Shown: positions 5,807 through 13,084, counted from the stretch's first letter. The stretch is DNA of 16,393 bases from GCA-002688135 sp964536565 (GCA_964536565.1 CAZHXK010000028.1:1-16393), one strand, 5' to 3'. Program-made: numbers and translations. The notes: generated from the sequence alone by a model not told the origin.

Positions 5807-6199
5807 GTGTCAGTAGCACAATGGTATGAGGGATGCGGATTATCACGACGTGTGATGTCGATCTTTCGCCGTGAACAGGCGGATGATCCATGTCAGGTAG
5901 TTGGTAAGTCTCCGCGTTATTGGTTTGACCGCGGTTTGCTCCATGATGATTTGTTTGCCGTGCTTAAAGTTTTCAGAACGGTATTGCTTGAGTACGTGGG
6001 ATCGAAGAAGGAGGTTACATCATATTTGCGTCGGTATCATTGGAATGATGGGCAGATACATTCGTTGCAGGTTCGCGGTAGCGAGCGTGAGGAACGTTCG
6101 GTGAACGTTGAAGCTGGAGTAGAAACTCGGTTTATTGAACATGCATCTGGTCGGCGTCACAAGCATGGTGAATCACGAAAGAATTTCTTGAAACGTTAG
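5807..6199 (+). CDS. hypothetical basic protein
   Basis: This 130-residue protein has no motif that I recognise. I prefer GTG 5807 over the in-frame GTG 5804 because AGGAG (5796-5800) is then 6 nt away rather than 3. The middle (about residues 35-75) looks helical (DLFAVLKVFRTVLLEYVG) and the C-terminus is basic and His/Arg-rich (HASGRRHKHGESRK), which would suit nucleic-acid binding. That function is a guess. It is first in a two-gene unit: the next start is 8 nt after its stop. No signal peptide or membrane span is seen. Confidence 0.7.
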   Translation: MSVAQWYEGCGLSRRVMSIFRREQADDPCQVVGKSPRYWFDRGLLHDDLFAVLKVFRTVLLEYVGSKKEVTSYLRRYHWNDGQIHSLQVRGSEREERSVNVEAGVETRFIEHASGRRHKHGESRKNFLKR

Positions 6200-6207
6200 G
6201 AGGGTTT

Positions 6208-6471
6208 GTGTCTGATTTATTGTGTGTGAAGGCAGGGGATGCTCATGCATATGGATGTCCTGTGTGTGCTAGTCGAGATTTTAGCGAGAACTTGCGAGCT
6301 GGTAGTGCGGGTCGGAATTATTGTTCGAATTGTCGATCTACGTTTGTGACTATGCATAACGGCGCTAATCAATCTTCGATGGGGATTCCGATTGGAGGAT
6401 ATTCTGTGTTTCCTTCGGTTATGCCGCACCCGTTTAAGGGAAGTTCTGTTCAGATATTCCCAGCAAAGTAG
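6208..6471 (+). CDS. small zinc-ribbon protein
   Basis: An 87-residue protein starting at GTG 6208 behind AGGAGGG (6198-6204). Two CxxC knuckles, Cys17/Cys20 (CPVC) and Cys39/Cys42 (CSNC), are separated by 18 residues, the geometry of a zinc ribbon. The second half is Gly/Pro/Ser-rich and probably flexible. The function is unknown; such single ribbons often bind nucleic acid or RNA polymerase. It is cotranscribed with the 5807 gene and followed at once by a terminator. Confidence 0.75.
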   Translation: MSDLLCVKAGDAHAYGCPVCASRDFSENLRAGSAGRNYCSNCRSTFVTMHNGANQSSMGIPIGGYSVFPSVMPHPFKGSSVQIFPAK

Positions 6472-6472
6472 T

Positions 6473-6494
6473 ACCCGCTTATGCGGGTTTTTTT
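6473..6494 (+). terminator. Rho-independent terminator
   Basis: ACCCGC (6473-6478), loop TTAT, GCGGGT (6483-6488) and a T tract to 6494. The next promoter begins 4 nt later. Confidence 0.92.
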
Positions 6495-6497
6495 ATA

Positions 6498-6526
6498 TTG
6501 ACAAGTGTTTTGCGTGCTGATAGACT
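6498..6526 (+). promoter_or_regulatory. promoter for 6571 gene
   Basis: A perfect TTGACA (6498-6503), a 17-nt spacer and TAGACT (6521-6526). The -35 box starts 73 nt before the ATG. Confidence 0.75.
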
Positions 6527-6570
6527 CCTTTCCATCCCTGAGATACCTAGCTAAGAGGAGGCTTCGGCCA

Positions 6571-6789
6571 ATGCACGTATTAGTTCGATATTTGAAGTCA
6601 GTTGTATGCATGCATGACTGGAGGACGGAGGAGTTGGAGATTAAGCGCTTCAATCCTTTTAATGGCAAGATGATCGATCGCGATATTCGTGTTCATCAGA
6701 GTTGTCAGCGATGCCCAGCTCACCGAAACTATTCAAAGTTCGGTAAGATTAGTGGGGCAGAGGGTGTGGTCCATTCTTTAATGAAATAG
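6571..6789 (+). CDS. small protein with possible CxH...CxxC zinc site
   Basis: A 72-residue protein. The open frame starts at 6505, but that lies inside the promoter. ATG 6571 has AGGAGG (6556-6561) 9 nt upstream and follows the promoter by a normal leader. Cys13-x-His15 in CMHDW and Cys45/Cys48 in CQRC make a possible zinc site of the kind common in small phage and orphan proteins. The N-terminus is hydrophobic-basic. The function is unknown. It is a single-gene unit with its own promoter and terminator. Confidence 0.72.
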   Translation: MHVLVRYLKSVVCMHDWRTEELEIKRFNPFNGKMIDRDIRVHQSCQRCPAHRNYSKFGKISGAEGVVHSLMK

Positions 6790-6796
6790 TGAATTT

Positions 6797-6821
6797 CCGA
6801 GGTTACGGCCTCGGTTTTTTT
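6797..6821 (+). terminator. Rho-independent terminator
   Basis: CCGAGG (6797-6802) pairs with CCTCGG (6809-6814) around a 6-nt loop and is followed by seven T. Confidence 0.92.
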
Positions 6822-6835
6822 ATACACTTTTGCTA

Positions 6836-6864
6836 TTGACAAAACCAGTAATTTAGGGTAAGTT
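6836..6864 (+). promoter_or_regulatory. promoter of the MacAB-like operon
   Basis: A perfect TTGACA (6836-6841), a 17-nt spacer and TAAGTT (6859-6864), a weak -10. Predicted leader of about 20 nt. Confidence 0.6.
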
Positions 6865-6890
6865 AAGGCTTCAAAAATCAAGCTTTATAT

Positions 6891-8516
6891 ATGAAATTTT
6901 ATCGAAAAAAACGTTATTGGATTCTCTTGGGAATCGTATTGGTTATTGGTGGCTTCATTCGTTCTGGTGGGTCATCAGAGGCTGACAGTTTTGAGTACAC
7001 AGAATTGGTTCGAGGAGATATTGAGCGAACGGTTAGTGTGACTGGTGTTGTGCAGCCGGTTGATCGTGTGGATTTAGCCTTTGAGCAATCGGGTCGTGTT
7101 GCGCGTGTTCCGGTGAAGGTGGGAGATACGGTGTATAAAGGACAACTTTTGGCTGTGTTGGCTAATGGTGATATTCATGCGGATATCGCATCGGCCAGTG
7201 CGCGTGTTGATGCTGAGAAAGCTCGAGTTGATCAGTATGCTGCGCTCGTATCATCTGCTCAAATTAAGTTACGTGAGTTGTTGAATGGTGCGCGTCCGGA
7301 AGAGTTAGCGATTAAACAAGCTGCGCTCGATACAGCCGTATTTGATTATGAAAAATCAGTGTCCGATACGACCGATGTGTTAACTGATGCATCGTCTGAT
7401 TTGGACTATGCGGTTGATGTGACGCTCGGAACATTATTTTTTGGACAACAAAGCACATCGTTTGATTTAGCGTATAGTAATTGTGATGTGCAGCTCGCGA
7501 CAGATGTTGGCTGGAGGCGTTCAGTAGTTGGTGCATCGTTGGATGCATGGCGTGCTTCTGTTCCAGTTATTTCTTTTGAAGATGAAGCGAAGATTGCGAT
7601 TAATGAAGCGTTGGTTTATGCGGCAGATGCTGAAGGGCTAGCATTACAACTTTCACAGACATTATCTGATGACTGTACACGAGCAAATACGACATTTGAT
7701 TCATACCGAGCGTCGGTTGATACAGCTTTGTCATCAATTACGACAACACGAAATGCATTGTTAACACATCGTCAGTTATTGACGTCTCGTGGTAATGCGA
7801 TGGAGAAAGCAGACGCTGATTATCAGTTGGCTCTGGTAGGGCCGCGATCAGAAGTCATTGCAGTTCAAGAGCAAGCAGTTGCGCAAGCTCAGGCTCAGTA
7901 CGAACAACAGTCAGCAAGTGTGCGACAAGCAGAAGCTTCTGTTTCTTTGCTTCGTGCGCGCGCTGGGAAAACAGTGATTGTTTCTCCGTTGGCTGGAAAA
8001 GTTCTGAAGCAGGATATTAAAGTTGGTGAAATTGCTACAGCGTATAATTCAGTGATGCGTATCGCTACAGATGGTGCATACGAAATTGAAACATTTATTG
8101 CTGAGGTTGATATTGCTGATGTGGTGCTTGGTCAAGAGGGATTGGTAACGTTGGATGCGTATACTGACGATATTGAATTCATGGCGACTGTGGTGCAGAT
8201 TGAACAAGCAGAGACAGTTAAAGAAGGCGTTCCAACATATAAAACTACATTGTTGTTCGCTGAGGCAGACGAGCGTATTCAATCTGGTATGACGGCTGAT
8301 GTTGATATTATTATTGATGCGAAGTCGGATGTAATCGTAACGCCTGTTCGTTCAGTGATCTCTAAAGATGGAAAACGTTTTGTTCGAACGTTCGTAGATG
8401 GTGAAGGAGTTGTTGAACATGAGGTTGTTGTTGGTTTAAAAGGATCGGATGGTAACATTGAGTTGGTAGAATTTGAATTATCTGAAGATGAAGAGATTAT
8501 TCTTTTTAAGAAGTAA
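6891..8516 (+). CDS. MacA-like (HlyD/RND-type) efflux adaptor with extra helical insert
   Basis: A 541-residue membrane-fusion/adaptor protein that would link a MacB-type transporter to the cell exterior. It has an N-terminal anchor (about residues 9-23), a first half of the barrel-sandwich (about 48-92, with FEQSGRVARVPVKVGDTVYKG), helical arms, the second half (about 359-392, SPLAGKVLKQDIKVGE) and a beta-barrel/C-terminal domain (396-541). It is longer than the roughly 370-400 residues of MacA because of an insert at about 150-310, bracketed by two similar segments (LNGARPEELAIKQAAL and LVGPRSEVIAVQEQAV). The insert holds Cys198 and Cys262, a possible disulfide pair. ATG 6891 has no clear Shine-Dalgarno. 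It is first in the operon with the ATPase and permease genes. Confidence 0.9.
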   Translation: MKFYRKKRYWILLGIVLVIGGFIRSGGSSEADSFEYTELVRGDIERTVSVTGVVQPVDRVDLAFEQSGRVARVPVKVGDTVYKGQLLAVLANGDIHADIASASARVDAEKARVDQYAALVSSAQIKLRELLNGARPEELAIKQAALDTAVFDYEKSVSDTTDVLTDASSDLDYAVDVTLGTLFFGQQSTSFDLAYSNCDVQLATDVGWRRSVVGASLDAWRASVPVISFEDEAKIAINEALVYAADAEGLALQLSQTLSDDCTRANTTFDSYRASVDTALSSITTTRNALLTHRQLLTSRGNAMEKADADYQLALVGPRSEVIAVQEQAVAQAQAQYEQQSASVRQAEASVSLLRARAGKTVIVSPLAGKVLKQDIKVGEIATAYNSVMRIATDGAYEIETFIAEVDIADVVLGQEGLVTLDAYTDDIEFMATVVQIEQAETVKEGVPTYKTTLLFAEADERIQSGMTADVDIIIDAKSDVIVTPVRSVISKDGKRFVRTFVDGEGVVEHEVVVGLKGSDGNIELVEFELSEDEEIILFKK

Positions 8517-8523
8517 GAATGCT

Positions 8524-8616
8524 GTTATCCTGAGCGTTTTAGTCGAAGGATCTCGCTGATAACTCCACGGGTTCCTTCGACTCTACTCCACTACGTTTCG
8601 TTCCACTCAGGATGAC
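8524..8616. repeat. intergenic palindromic repeat, second family
   Basis: A 93-nt imperfect palindrome filling the gap between the MacA-like gene and the ATPase gene. Outer ends are GTTATCCTGAG (8524-8534) and CTCAGGATGAC (8606-8616); inner arms are GTCGAAGGA (8542-8550) and TCCTTCGAC (8573-8581). The outer ends resemble the GIY-YIG-linked family (TCATCCTG), but the inner sequence differs. It would form a long hairpin in the operon mRNA. Confidence 0.8.
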
Positions 8617-8627
8617 AATTTCTGGTT

Positions 8628-9302
8628 ATGATTAAACTACAAAACATCACAAAAGTTTTTGGTTCTGGAGATAACGAAACGCATGCATTGCGTGGAGTAT
8701 CTTTGGATATTAAAGAGGGTGAGTTCGTAGCGATTATGGGACCATCTGGTTCTGGTAAGTCTACGATGCTTCATATACTTGGTTTGCTGGATGCACCAAC
8801 TGCAGGGACATTTCATCTACTTGATGATTTAGTATCTGAGTTGGATGAGGATGGAAAGGCTGGGGCACGAAACGAAAATCTCGGGTTTGTGTTTCAGGCA
8901 TTTAACTTACTACCTCGAACAAGCGTATTGGATAATGTGAAATTGCCCTTAATGTATTCGGCGGTTCCTGCGAAGGAGTGGGATATGCAGGCGAAGAAGG
9001 TTATAGAGCAGGTTGGATTGATGCATCGATTGGATCATGAGCCGTCTCAGCTTTCTGGAGGAGAGAAACAGCGTGTCGCGATTGCGCGCGCGTTAGTACG
9101 TCATCCTAAGGTTATTTTTGCAGATGAGCCAACAGGAAATTTGGATAGTGTGACGAGTGCTCAGATTATGGAAATTTTTAGAACACTTCATGAAGATCAT
9201 GGTCATACAATCGTTCTCATTACGCATGAAGATGATATTGCTGAACATGCGCAGCGAACTATTCGTATGCGTGATGGTTTGATTGAATCCCAAGGGTTGT
9301 AA
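8628..9302 (+). CDS. MacB/LolD-type ABC ATPase
   Basis: A 224-residue stand-alone nucleotide-binding protein. Walker A GPSGSGKST (38-46), Q-loop Gln90 in FVFQAFNLLPR, signature LSGGEKQR (142-149), Walker B VIFADEP with Glu167 followed by TGNLDS, and His200 in LITHED. The GNLDS and AFNLLPR stretches are typical of the MacB/LolD/FtsE branch, which drives mechanotransmission rather than membrane translocation. It pairs with the permease 11 nt downstream and the adaptor upstream. No Shine-Dalgarno is evident, and the start codon lies 11 nt after the palindromic repeat. Confidence 0.95.
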   Translation: MIKLQNITKVFGSGDNETHALRGVSLDIKEGEFVAIMGPSGSGKSTMLHILGLLDAPTAGTFHLLDDLVSELDEDGKAGARNENLGFVFQAFNLLPRTSVLDNVKLPLMYSAVPAKEWDMQAKKVIEQVGLMHRLDHEPSQLSGGEKQRVAIARALVRHPKVIFADEPTGNLDSVTSAQIMEIFRTLHEDHGHTIVLITHEDDIAEHAQRTIRMRDGLIESQGL

Positions 9303-9313
9303 GTAGACCTATT

Positions 9314-10555
9314 ATGAAACTAAATATTCACATTTTCATTTCTGCAGTGAAAGCTCTTCGTACTAATACGGCACGGAGTCTTTTGACGATTTTGGGTATT
9401 GTGATTGGTATCATGGCAATTATCATTGTGATGTCTGTTGGGCAAGGTGGTCAGGATTTGATTTTGAGTGAGATTGAATCGCTTGGTTCAAATACATTGC
9501 GTGTTGCTCCAGGACGAGAGTCTCAAGGGCCGTCGGATGTAAACCAATTTTATCTAGATTCAATTGGTGAAAATGAGATGGCTGCTATTTTGGACGAGTC
9601 TCGTGTGCCGAATGTGATTGATGTTATGCCGTTTTTGGTTGTCCCAGGGAGTGTTTCGTATCAATCTGAGACCATGTTTCCGCAGATGTTTGGGACGAAT
9701 GAGATCTTTGAGGATCAGATGGATGCGACGCCTGTTGATGGTGTGTTTTTTGATGCTGCGCAGGTGAAGACGCGTGAGCGTGTTGCGGTGATTGGTGCTG
9801 ATGTGCATGAAGAGTTGTTTGATAGCGGTGATGCGGTCGGAAAGAAGATTAAGATTGGCTCACATAAGTTTAGAGTTATTGGTGTTCTTCCAGATAAAGG
9901 CCAGGCGCTTTTTGTAAATTTTGATAATGCGATTATTATTCCGTACACATCTGCGCAGCAGTATGTAACGGGACAGGAACATTTTAATGAGATTATTGTA
10001 CGAGCGGTTTCAGAGGATGTGGTGGAACAAGTGCGTCGTGATATTCAGCTGACACTGCGCGAAATGCATGATATTGAGGATCCTGAGGATGATGATTTTC
10101 AGGTGAATTCGCAAGAGGATTTAATGAAAACAATTGGAACTATCACAGGGGTACTAACGGCAATTCTAGTTTCTGTTGCTGCGATTTCCTTAGTTGTTGG
10201 TGGTGTGGGGATTATGAATATAATGTTGGTGAGTGTGACGGAGCGTACGCGTGAGATTGGTTTGCGTAAGGCTTTGGGTGCGCGTGAACAAGATATTCTA
10301 AGACAGTTCCTGATCGAGTCAGTGCTGCTTACTGCGGCTGGTGGCTTTATTGGTATTGTCCTGGGAACCTCTATTACATTTTTAGTTGCGTTGGCGCTGT
10401 CGTCTGGACTTGGTCTTAATTGGCAATTTTCATTTCCGTATAGTGCAGCTGCGATTGGACTTGTGGTGTCTGCGACGATCGGTTTAATATTCGGATATTT
10501 TCCTGCACGAGCTGCTGCGAAAAAACATCCGATAGAGGCGTTGCGATACGAGTAG
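9314..10555 (+). CDS. MacB-type permease (MacB_PCD-FtsX)
   Basis: A 413-residue protein with the four-helix MacB topology: TM1 at about 21-42 (SLLTILGIVIGIMAIIIVMS), a large extracytoplasmic domain (about 45-270) and three C-terminal helices (about 275-300, 335-360 and 375-395) in an FtsX domain. The conserved stretch TERTREIGLRKALGA couples to the ATPase. It ends with PIEALRYE, a family-typical C-terminus. With the adaptor and the ATPase it forms a tripartite-like export system, probably for peptides, lipoproteins or small molecules. The substrate is unknown, and no outer-membrane TolC partner lies in the window. Confidence 0.95.
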   Translation: MKLNIHIFISAVKALRTNTARSLLTILGIVIGIMAIIIVMSVGQGGQDLILSEIESLGSNTLRVAPGRESQGPSDVNQFYLDSIGENEMAAILDESRVPNVIDVMPFLVVPGSVSYQSETMFPQMFGTNEIFEDQMDATPVDGVFFDAAQVKTRERVAVIGADVHEELFDSGDAVGKKIKIGSHKFRVIGVLPDKGQALFVNFDNAIIIPYTSAQQYVTGQEHFNEIIVRAVSEDVVEQVRRDIQLTLREMHDIEDPEDDDFQVNSQEDLMKTIGTITGVLTAILVSVAAISLVVGGVGIMNIMLVSVTERTREIGLRKALGAREQDILRQFLIESVLLTAAGGFIGIVLGTSITFLVALALSSGLGLNWQFSFPYSAAAIGLVVSATIGLIFGYFPARAAAKKHPIEALRYE

Positions 10556-10568
10556 GTGGATGTTTCCG

Positions 10569-10589
10569 AAACGGCTCACGCCGTTTTTT
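10569..10589 (+). terminator. terminator of the MacAB-like operon
   Basis: AAACGGC (10569-10575), loop TCAC, GCCGTTT (10580-10586) and a T tract. Confidence 0.92.
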
Positions 10590-10597
10590 GTTTGGCG

Positions 10598-10626
10598 TTG
10601 ACACCGCACACACATATTTCTATGTT
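10598..10626 (+). promoter_or_regulatory. promoter for the small lipoprotein gene
   Basis: A perfect TTGACA (10598-10603), a 17-nt spacer and TATGTT (10621-10626). The predicted leader is about 100 nt, longer than in the other units of the window. Confidence 0.75.
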
Positions 10627-10733
10627 TATGCGTGCATTATATTGAATAGCTTAGATAGATTGCGGTGCGTGGATGCATACAAATGGTTGTGTGGTTTCAT
10701 GTGCTGGTATTGATAAAGGGCTGGGAGGTTCTT

Positions 10734-10982
10734 ATGTCTGTTTTGAGAAAAGGTTTGTGTTTGCTTTGCGCACTTTTTATCGCGTTGTGTCTGCCGGGAT
10801 GCGTGAGTCCGCCAGAATCGGTTGCCATTAGTTCGAGTTTGGCGCAGGAATTGGTCGATGAGATGCAGGTTGTGCGTAAGAAAGGCACCAATCTGTGTTT
10901 TGGTGCGACGGCGTACGAGGAGGGTGACGACGATACGAAGTTTCTTCTTGTTTCGGTAAACTGTGAAGACGCGGGATTGTAA
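10734..10982 (+). CDS. small lipoprotein
   Basis: An 82-residue protein with a lipoprotein signal peptide: basic N-region (RK at 5-6), hydrophobic core (about 7-19) and lipobox LPGC with the lipidated Cys at 23. The mature part is about 60 residues, with two further Cys (GTNLCFG and VNCED) that could pair outside the cytoplasm. The frame opens at 10665, but ATG 10734 has GGGAGG (10723-10728) 5 nt upstream and gives the correct signal peptide. The function is unknown. It is a monocistronic gene with its own promoter and terminator. Confidence 0.82.
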   Translation: MSVLRKGLCLLCALFIALCLPGCVSPPESVAISSSLAQELVDEMQVVRKKGTNLCFGATAYEEGDDDTKFLLVSVNCEDAGL

Positions 10983-10994
10983 GAAATAGAATGT

Positions 10995-11018
10995 GAGGTT
11001 TACGTGACCTCTTTTTTT
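10995..11018 (+). terminator. lipoprotein gene terminator
   Basis: GAGGT (10995-10999) pairs with ACCTC (11007-11011), extended by one T-G pair, and is followed by seven T. Confidence 0.82.
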
Positions 11019-11022
11019 GTAC

Positions 11023-11054
11023 AAAAAAATCACCCAGGAGGAGGGGTGATTTTT
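11023..11054 (-). terminator. terminator of the secreted-protein gene
   Basis: An 11-bp stem (11025-11035 with 11044-11054) and an AGGAGGAG loop, with a T-rich flank on both strands. It is placed 9 nt after the stop of the minus-strand gene and back to back with the previous terminator. Confidence 0.85.
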
Positions 11055-11062
11055 AGGACATA

Positions 11063-11638
11063 CTATGATTGTGAACTAGCTCCGTTTTGTCTTTGGAATC
11101 GGCGTGATTGAGGGCGTCGGTTTTCATCGTCTCCGTTTTGACCACCACGAAGGTTTTGTTTGTGGTGTCCGCGCTTTCCAGGTTTCAACCATTTTGCGTC
11201 AATGCCATTTGCTTCTGCCCAGGCTTCAACCTCTGAGCGTGTTGATTCTTTGAGTGCTTTGCGTTCTTCTTCTGAAAGATCTTTGAATGTGTCTCTGTTT
11301 TCCTCAAAGCTTGCTTTTAGTTCTGCTCGTTTGTTTTCAATGAGCTGTACTTGTGATGTAGTGAGATCTCCGTTTGTTACCGCCTCATCGAAGCGTTCTT
11401 GTTGCTTCTCTGCTTGTTTTGCTTGTGCTTCTGCCTTGTGTTCAGCTTTGAATTCGGTGAATACTTCTTGTACCTCTGTTACGTCGAGGTTGAAGCGTTC
11501 AGCGAGTCGCTGTACGAATTCTGGCATTTCACCAGCGTCTGATACGCTTTGTGCGAATGTGGCTGTGCCCATGGCACCTGCCCCGATAGTGGAAATAGCC
11601 ACGGCGGCTAGAATTCCACGTTTGAGTCCTAGTTTCAT
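11063..11638 (-). CDS. secreted helical protein, DUF2680-like
   Basis: A 191-residue protein with a Sec signal peptide (KRGILAAVAISTIGAGAMGTATFAQS; cleavage probably after TFA, near residue 29). The mature part is highly charged and helical. The segment FVQRLAERFNLDVTEVQEVFTEF followed by AVTNGDLTTSQVQLIENKRAEL resembles the pattern of DUF2680-like secreted proteins (a helix, then a turn of the NGxLTxxQ kind). The C-terminus is Gly/Arg/Asn/Gln-rich and probably disordered. The function is unknown. There is no clear Shine-Dalgarno at ATG 11638. It is monocistronic with its own terminator. Confidence 0.8.
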   Translation of the reverse strand: MKLGLKRGILAAVAISTIGAGAMGTATFAQSVSDAGEMPEFVQRLAERFNLDVTEVQEVFTEFKAEHKAEAQAKQAEKQQERFDEAVTNGDLTTSQVQLIENKRAELKASFEENRDTFKDLSEEERKALKESTRSEVEAWAEANGIDAKWLKPGKRGHHKQNLRGGQNGDDENRRPQSRRFQRQNGASSQS

Positions 11639-11672
11639 ATAAGAATTGTTAATTTGATTATGTTATGTTTGT

Positions 11673-11684
11673 TGATGATCATCA
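11673..11684. promoter_or_regulatory. 12-nt perfect palindrome upstream of the secreted-protein gene
   Basis: TGATGATCATCA is a perfect palindrome 35 nt upstream of the minus-strand start. It could be an operator, but no matching promoter is clear and the low-complexity GAT/ATC composition makes chance possible. Confidence 0.3.
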
Positions 11685-11751
11685 TCTTCACTAGTTATTA
11701 CAGTGTAGCTCATGATTTATTTCATTTATGAATAGCCGACTTCGTTCTTGT

Positions 11752-11826
11752 GTCATTCTGGAGCATTTTAGCGATAGAATCCAGTTGATTATTCTGGATA
11801 CTATCGGCTACGGCCTCCAGGATGAT
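11752..11826. repeat. palindromic repeat, GIY-YIG-element arms without the gene
   Basis: Left arm 11752-11784 (GTCATTCTGGAGC to GCGATAGAATCCAG) and right arm 11794-11826 (CTGGATACTATCGGC to CCTCCAGGATGAT), separated by 9 nt. The arms match those of the 4444-4812 element almost base for base at both ends, so this looks like a gene-less derivative. It lies between two divergent genes. Confidence 0.88.
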
Positions 11827-11841
11827 TATGGTGGGTAGGGA

Positions 11842-11870
11842 TTGACAAAATGCTTGTTTTACGCTATATT
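11842..11870 (+). promoter_or_regulatory. coaD fusion gene promoter
   Basis: A perfect TTGACA (11842-11847), a 17-nt spacer and TATATT (11865-11870). The -35 box starts 73 nt before the ATG. Confidence 0.82.
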
Positions 11871-11914
11871 TATTCTTCGTACATTACATTTCCAACAACA
11901 ACAAGGAGTTTGAT

Positions 11915-13078
11915 ATGAGTCGAGTTGCGGTGTATCCAGGGTCGTTCGATCCGATGACGAATGGGCATTTCCATGTGATTACTGGTGCAGCTGATCTGTT
12001 TGATGAGTTGCATGTGGTGATTGCGGTTAATCCCGCTAAGAAGTCGTTTCTGTCGGCACAAGAGCGGAAGGAGTTGATCGAGCGAGCGCTTGATTTGGCG
12101 TATCCTGATGGTCATCATGTGCATGTGCATGTGGTGGTGGGCGAATTGACGGTTAGGTGGGCGGAGACGGTTGATGCGGGATGGCATGTTCGAGGTTTGC
12201 GGAACACGATCGACTTCGAATACGAGAATGCATTACTCGAGGCGAATCGTCATATCAATCCGGAAGTGAAAACGATTTTCATCCCGGCAGCTTCGGGTGC
12301 TGTGTGTGAAAGTTCGAGTTTTGTGAAAGGTTTTCTTGGTGTGAATGGTGGATGTGAACAGCTGTCGCATTATGTGAATGAAGATGTCGCGATTGCGTTG
12401 CAGCGTCAGTACGTTCAGAATAAGTTGCGCGTTCGCTTTCACGGATTGTGGAAACGTATGAATGCGACGACTGATGCTGACGAGGTGTTTGATAGTATTT
12501 GGCGTCGGTGGAACGAGCTGCATCGGCATTACCACACGTGGCAGCATCTGGATGAGGTGCTTGGGCATTTCGACAGCGTGCGGCATTTGTGTGAGTATTC
12601 TGACGATACGGAATTTGCGTTGTGGGTGCATGACTTGTTTGAGGAGATTCGTTCTCCGGATAACGAGGTGAATACGATCACGGAATCGCAGCGGATTTGT
12701 AGTGAGGCGGGATTTTCCGGTTTAGTTTCTTGTCGTGTCTCGCGAATGATTCAGGTTCTGTCTCATTCGGATGAAAACTTACCTTCCTGTATCGATGAGA
12801 AGTGCGCTGCAGATTGTGACCTCGCGATTCTTGGTCAGCCAGCTGATCGATTTGTCGAGTACTGCGCTCAGATTCGATCTGAGTACGCTGCTGTTTCGCT
12901 TGAGCGATTTGTTCATGGGCGCATGGCTGTGTTGGAACGGTTTCAGGAACGTGAGGTTCTGTATCATACGGACGTCATGCGAAATTCGCATGCGTATGCA
13001 GCGTCTGAGAACTTAAAAGAAGAGATTGCGCGGTTGCGTGGCATTGTTGTGTCATTTGGCCAAGCGCGACCGCGTTAA
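11915..13078 (+). CDS. coaD: phosphopantetheine adenylyltransferase fused to HD-superfamily (COG4339-like) domain
   Basis: A 387-residue fusion with AAGGAG 6 nt before its ATG. Residues 1 to about 160 are CoaD, which adenylylates 4'-phosphopantetheine in coenzyme A synthesis: GSFDPMTNGH (9-18) with the nucleotidyltransferase TxGH motif, RGLRN-x4-FEYE (93-104) and ESSSFVK (132-138). This is the full usual CoaD length. Residues from about 170 resemble the predicted metal-dependent HD phosphohydrolases of COG4339: HRHYHTWQHLDEVL with His211, ALWVHDLFEE with His239-Asp240, SPDNE, and DCDLAILG near 301-307. The second domain may hydrolyse a phosphorylated or nucleotide-linked metabolite near the CoA pathway; that link is inferred from the fusion. 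It is monocistronic. Confidence 0.92.
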   Translation: MSRVAVYPGSFDPMTNGHFHVITGAADLFDELHVVIAVNPAKKSFLSAQERKELIERALDLAYPDGHHVHVHVVVGELTVRWAETVDAGWHVRGLRNTIDFEYENALLEANRHINPEVKTIFIPAASGAVCESSSFVKGFLGVNGGCEQLSHYVNEDVAIALQRQYVQNKLRVRFHGLWKRMNATTDADEVFDSIWRRWNELHRHYHTWQHLDEVLGHFDSVRHLCEYSDDTEFALWVHDLFEEIRSPDNEVNTITESQRICSEAGFSGLVSCRVSRMIQVLSHSDENLPSCIDEKCAADCDLAILGQPADRFVEYCAQIRSEYAAVSLERFVHGRMAVLERFQEREVLYHTDVMRNSHAYAASENLKEEIARLRGIVVSFGQARPR

Positions 13079-13084
13079 CAGCGA

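Noticed and set aside
12110..12140. Short CATGTG/GTGCAT tandem pattern
   Set aside because: It encodes the His/Val run of CoaD; it is too short and irregular to be a repeat array.
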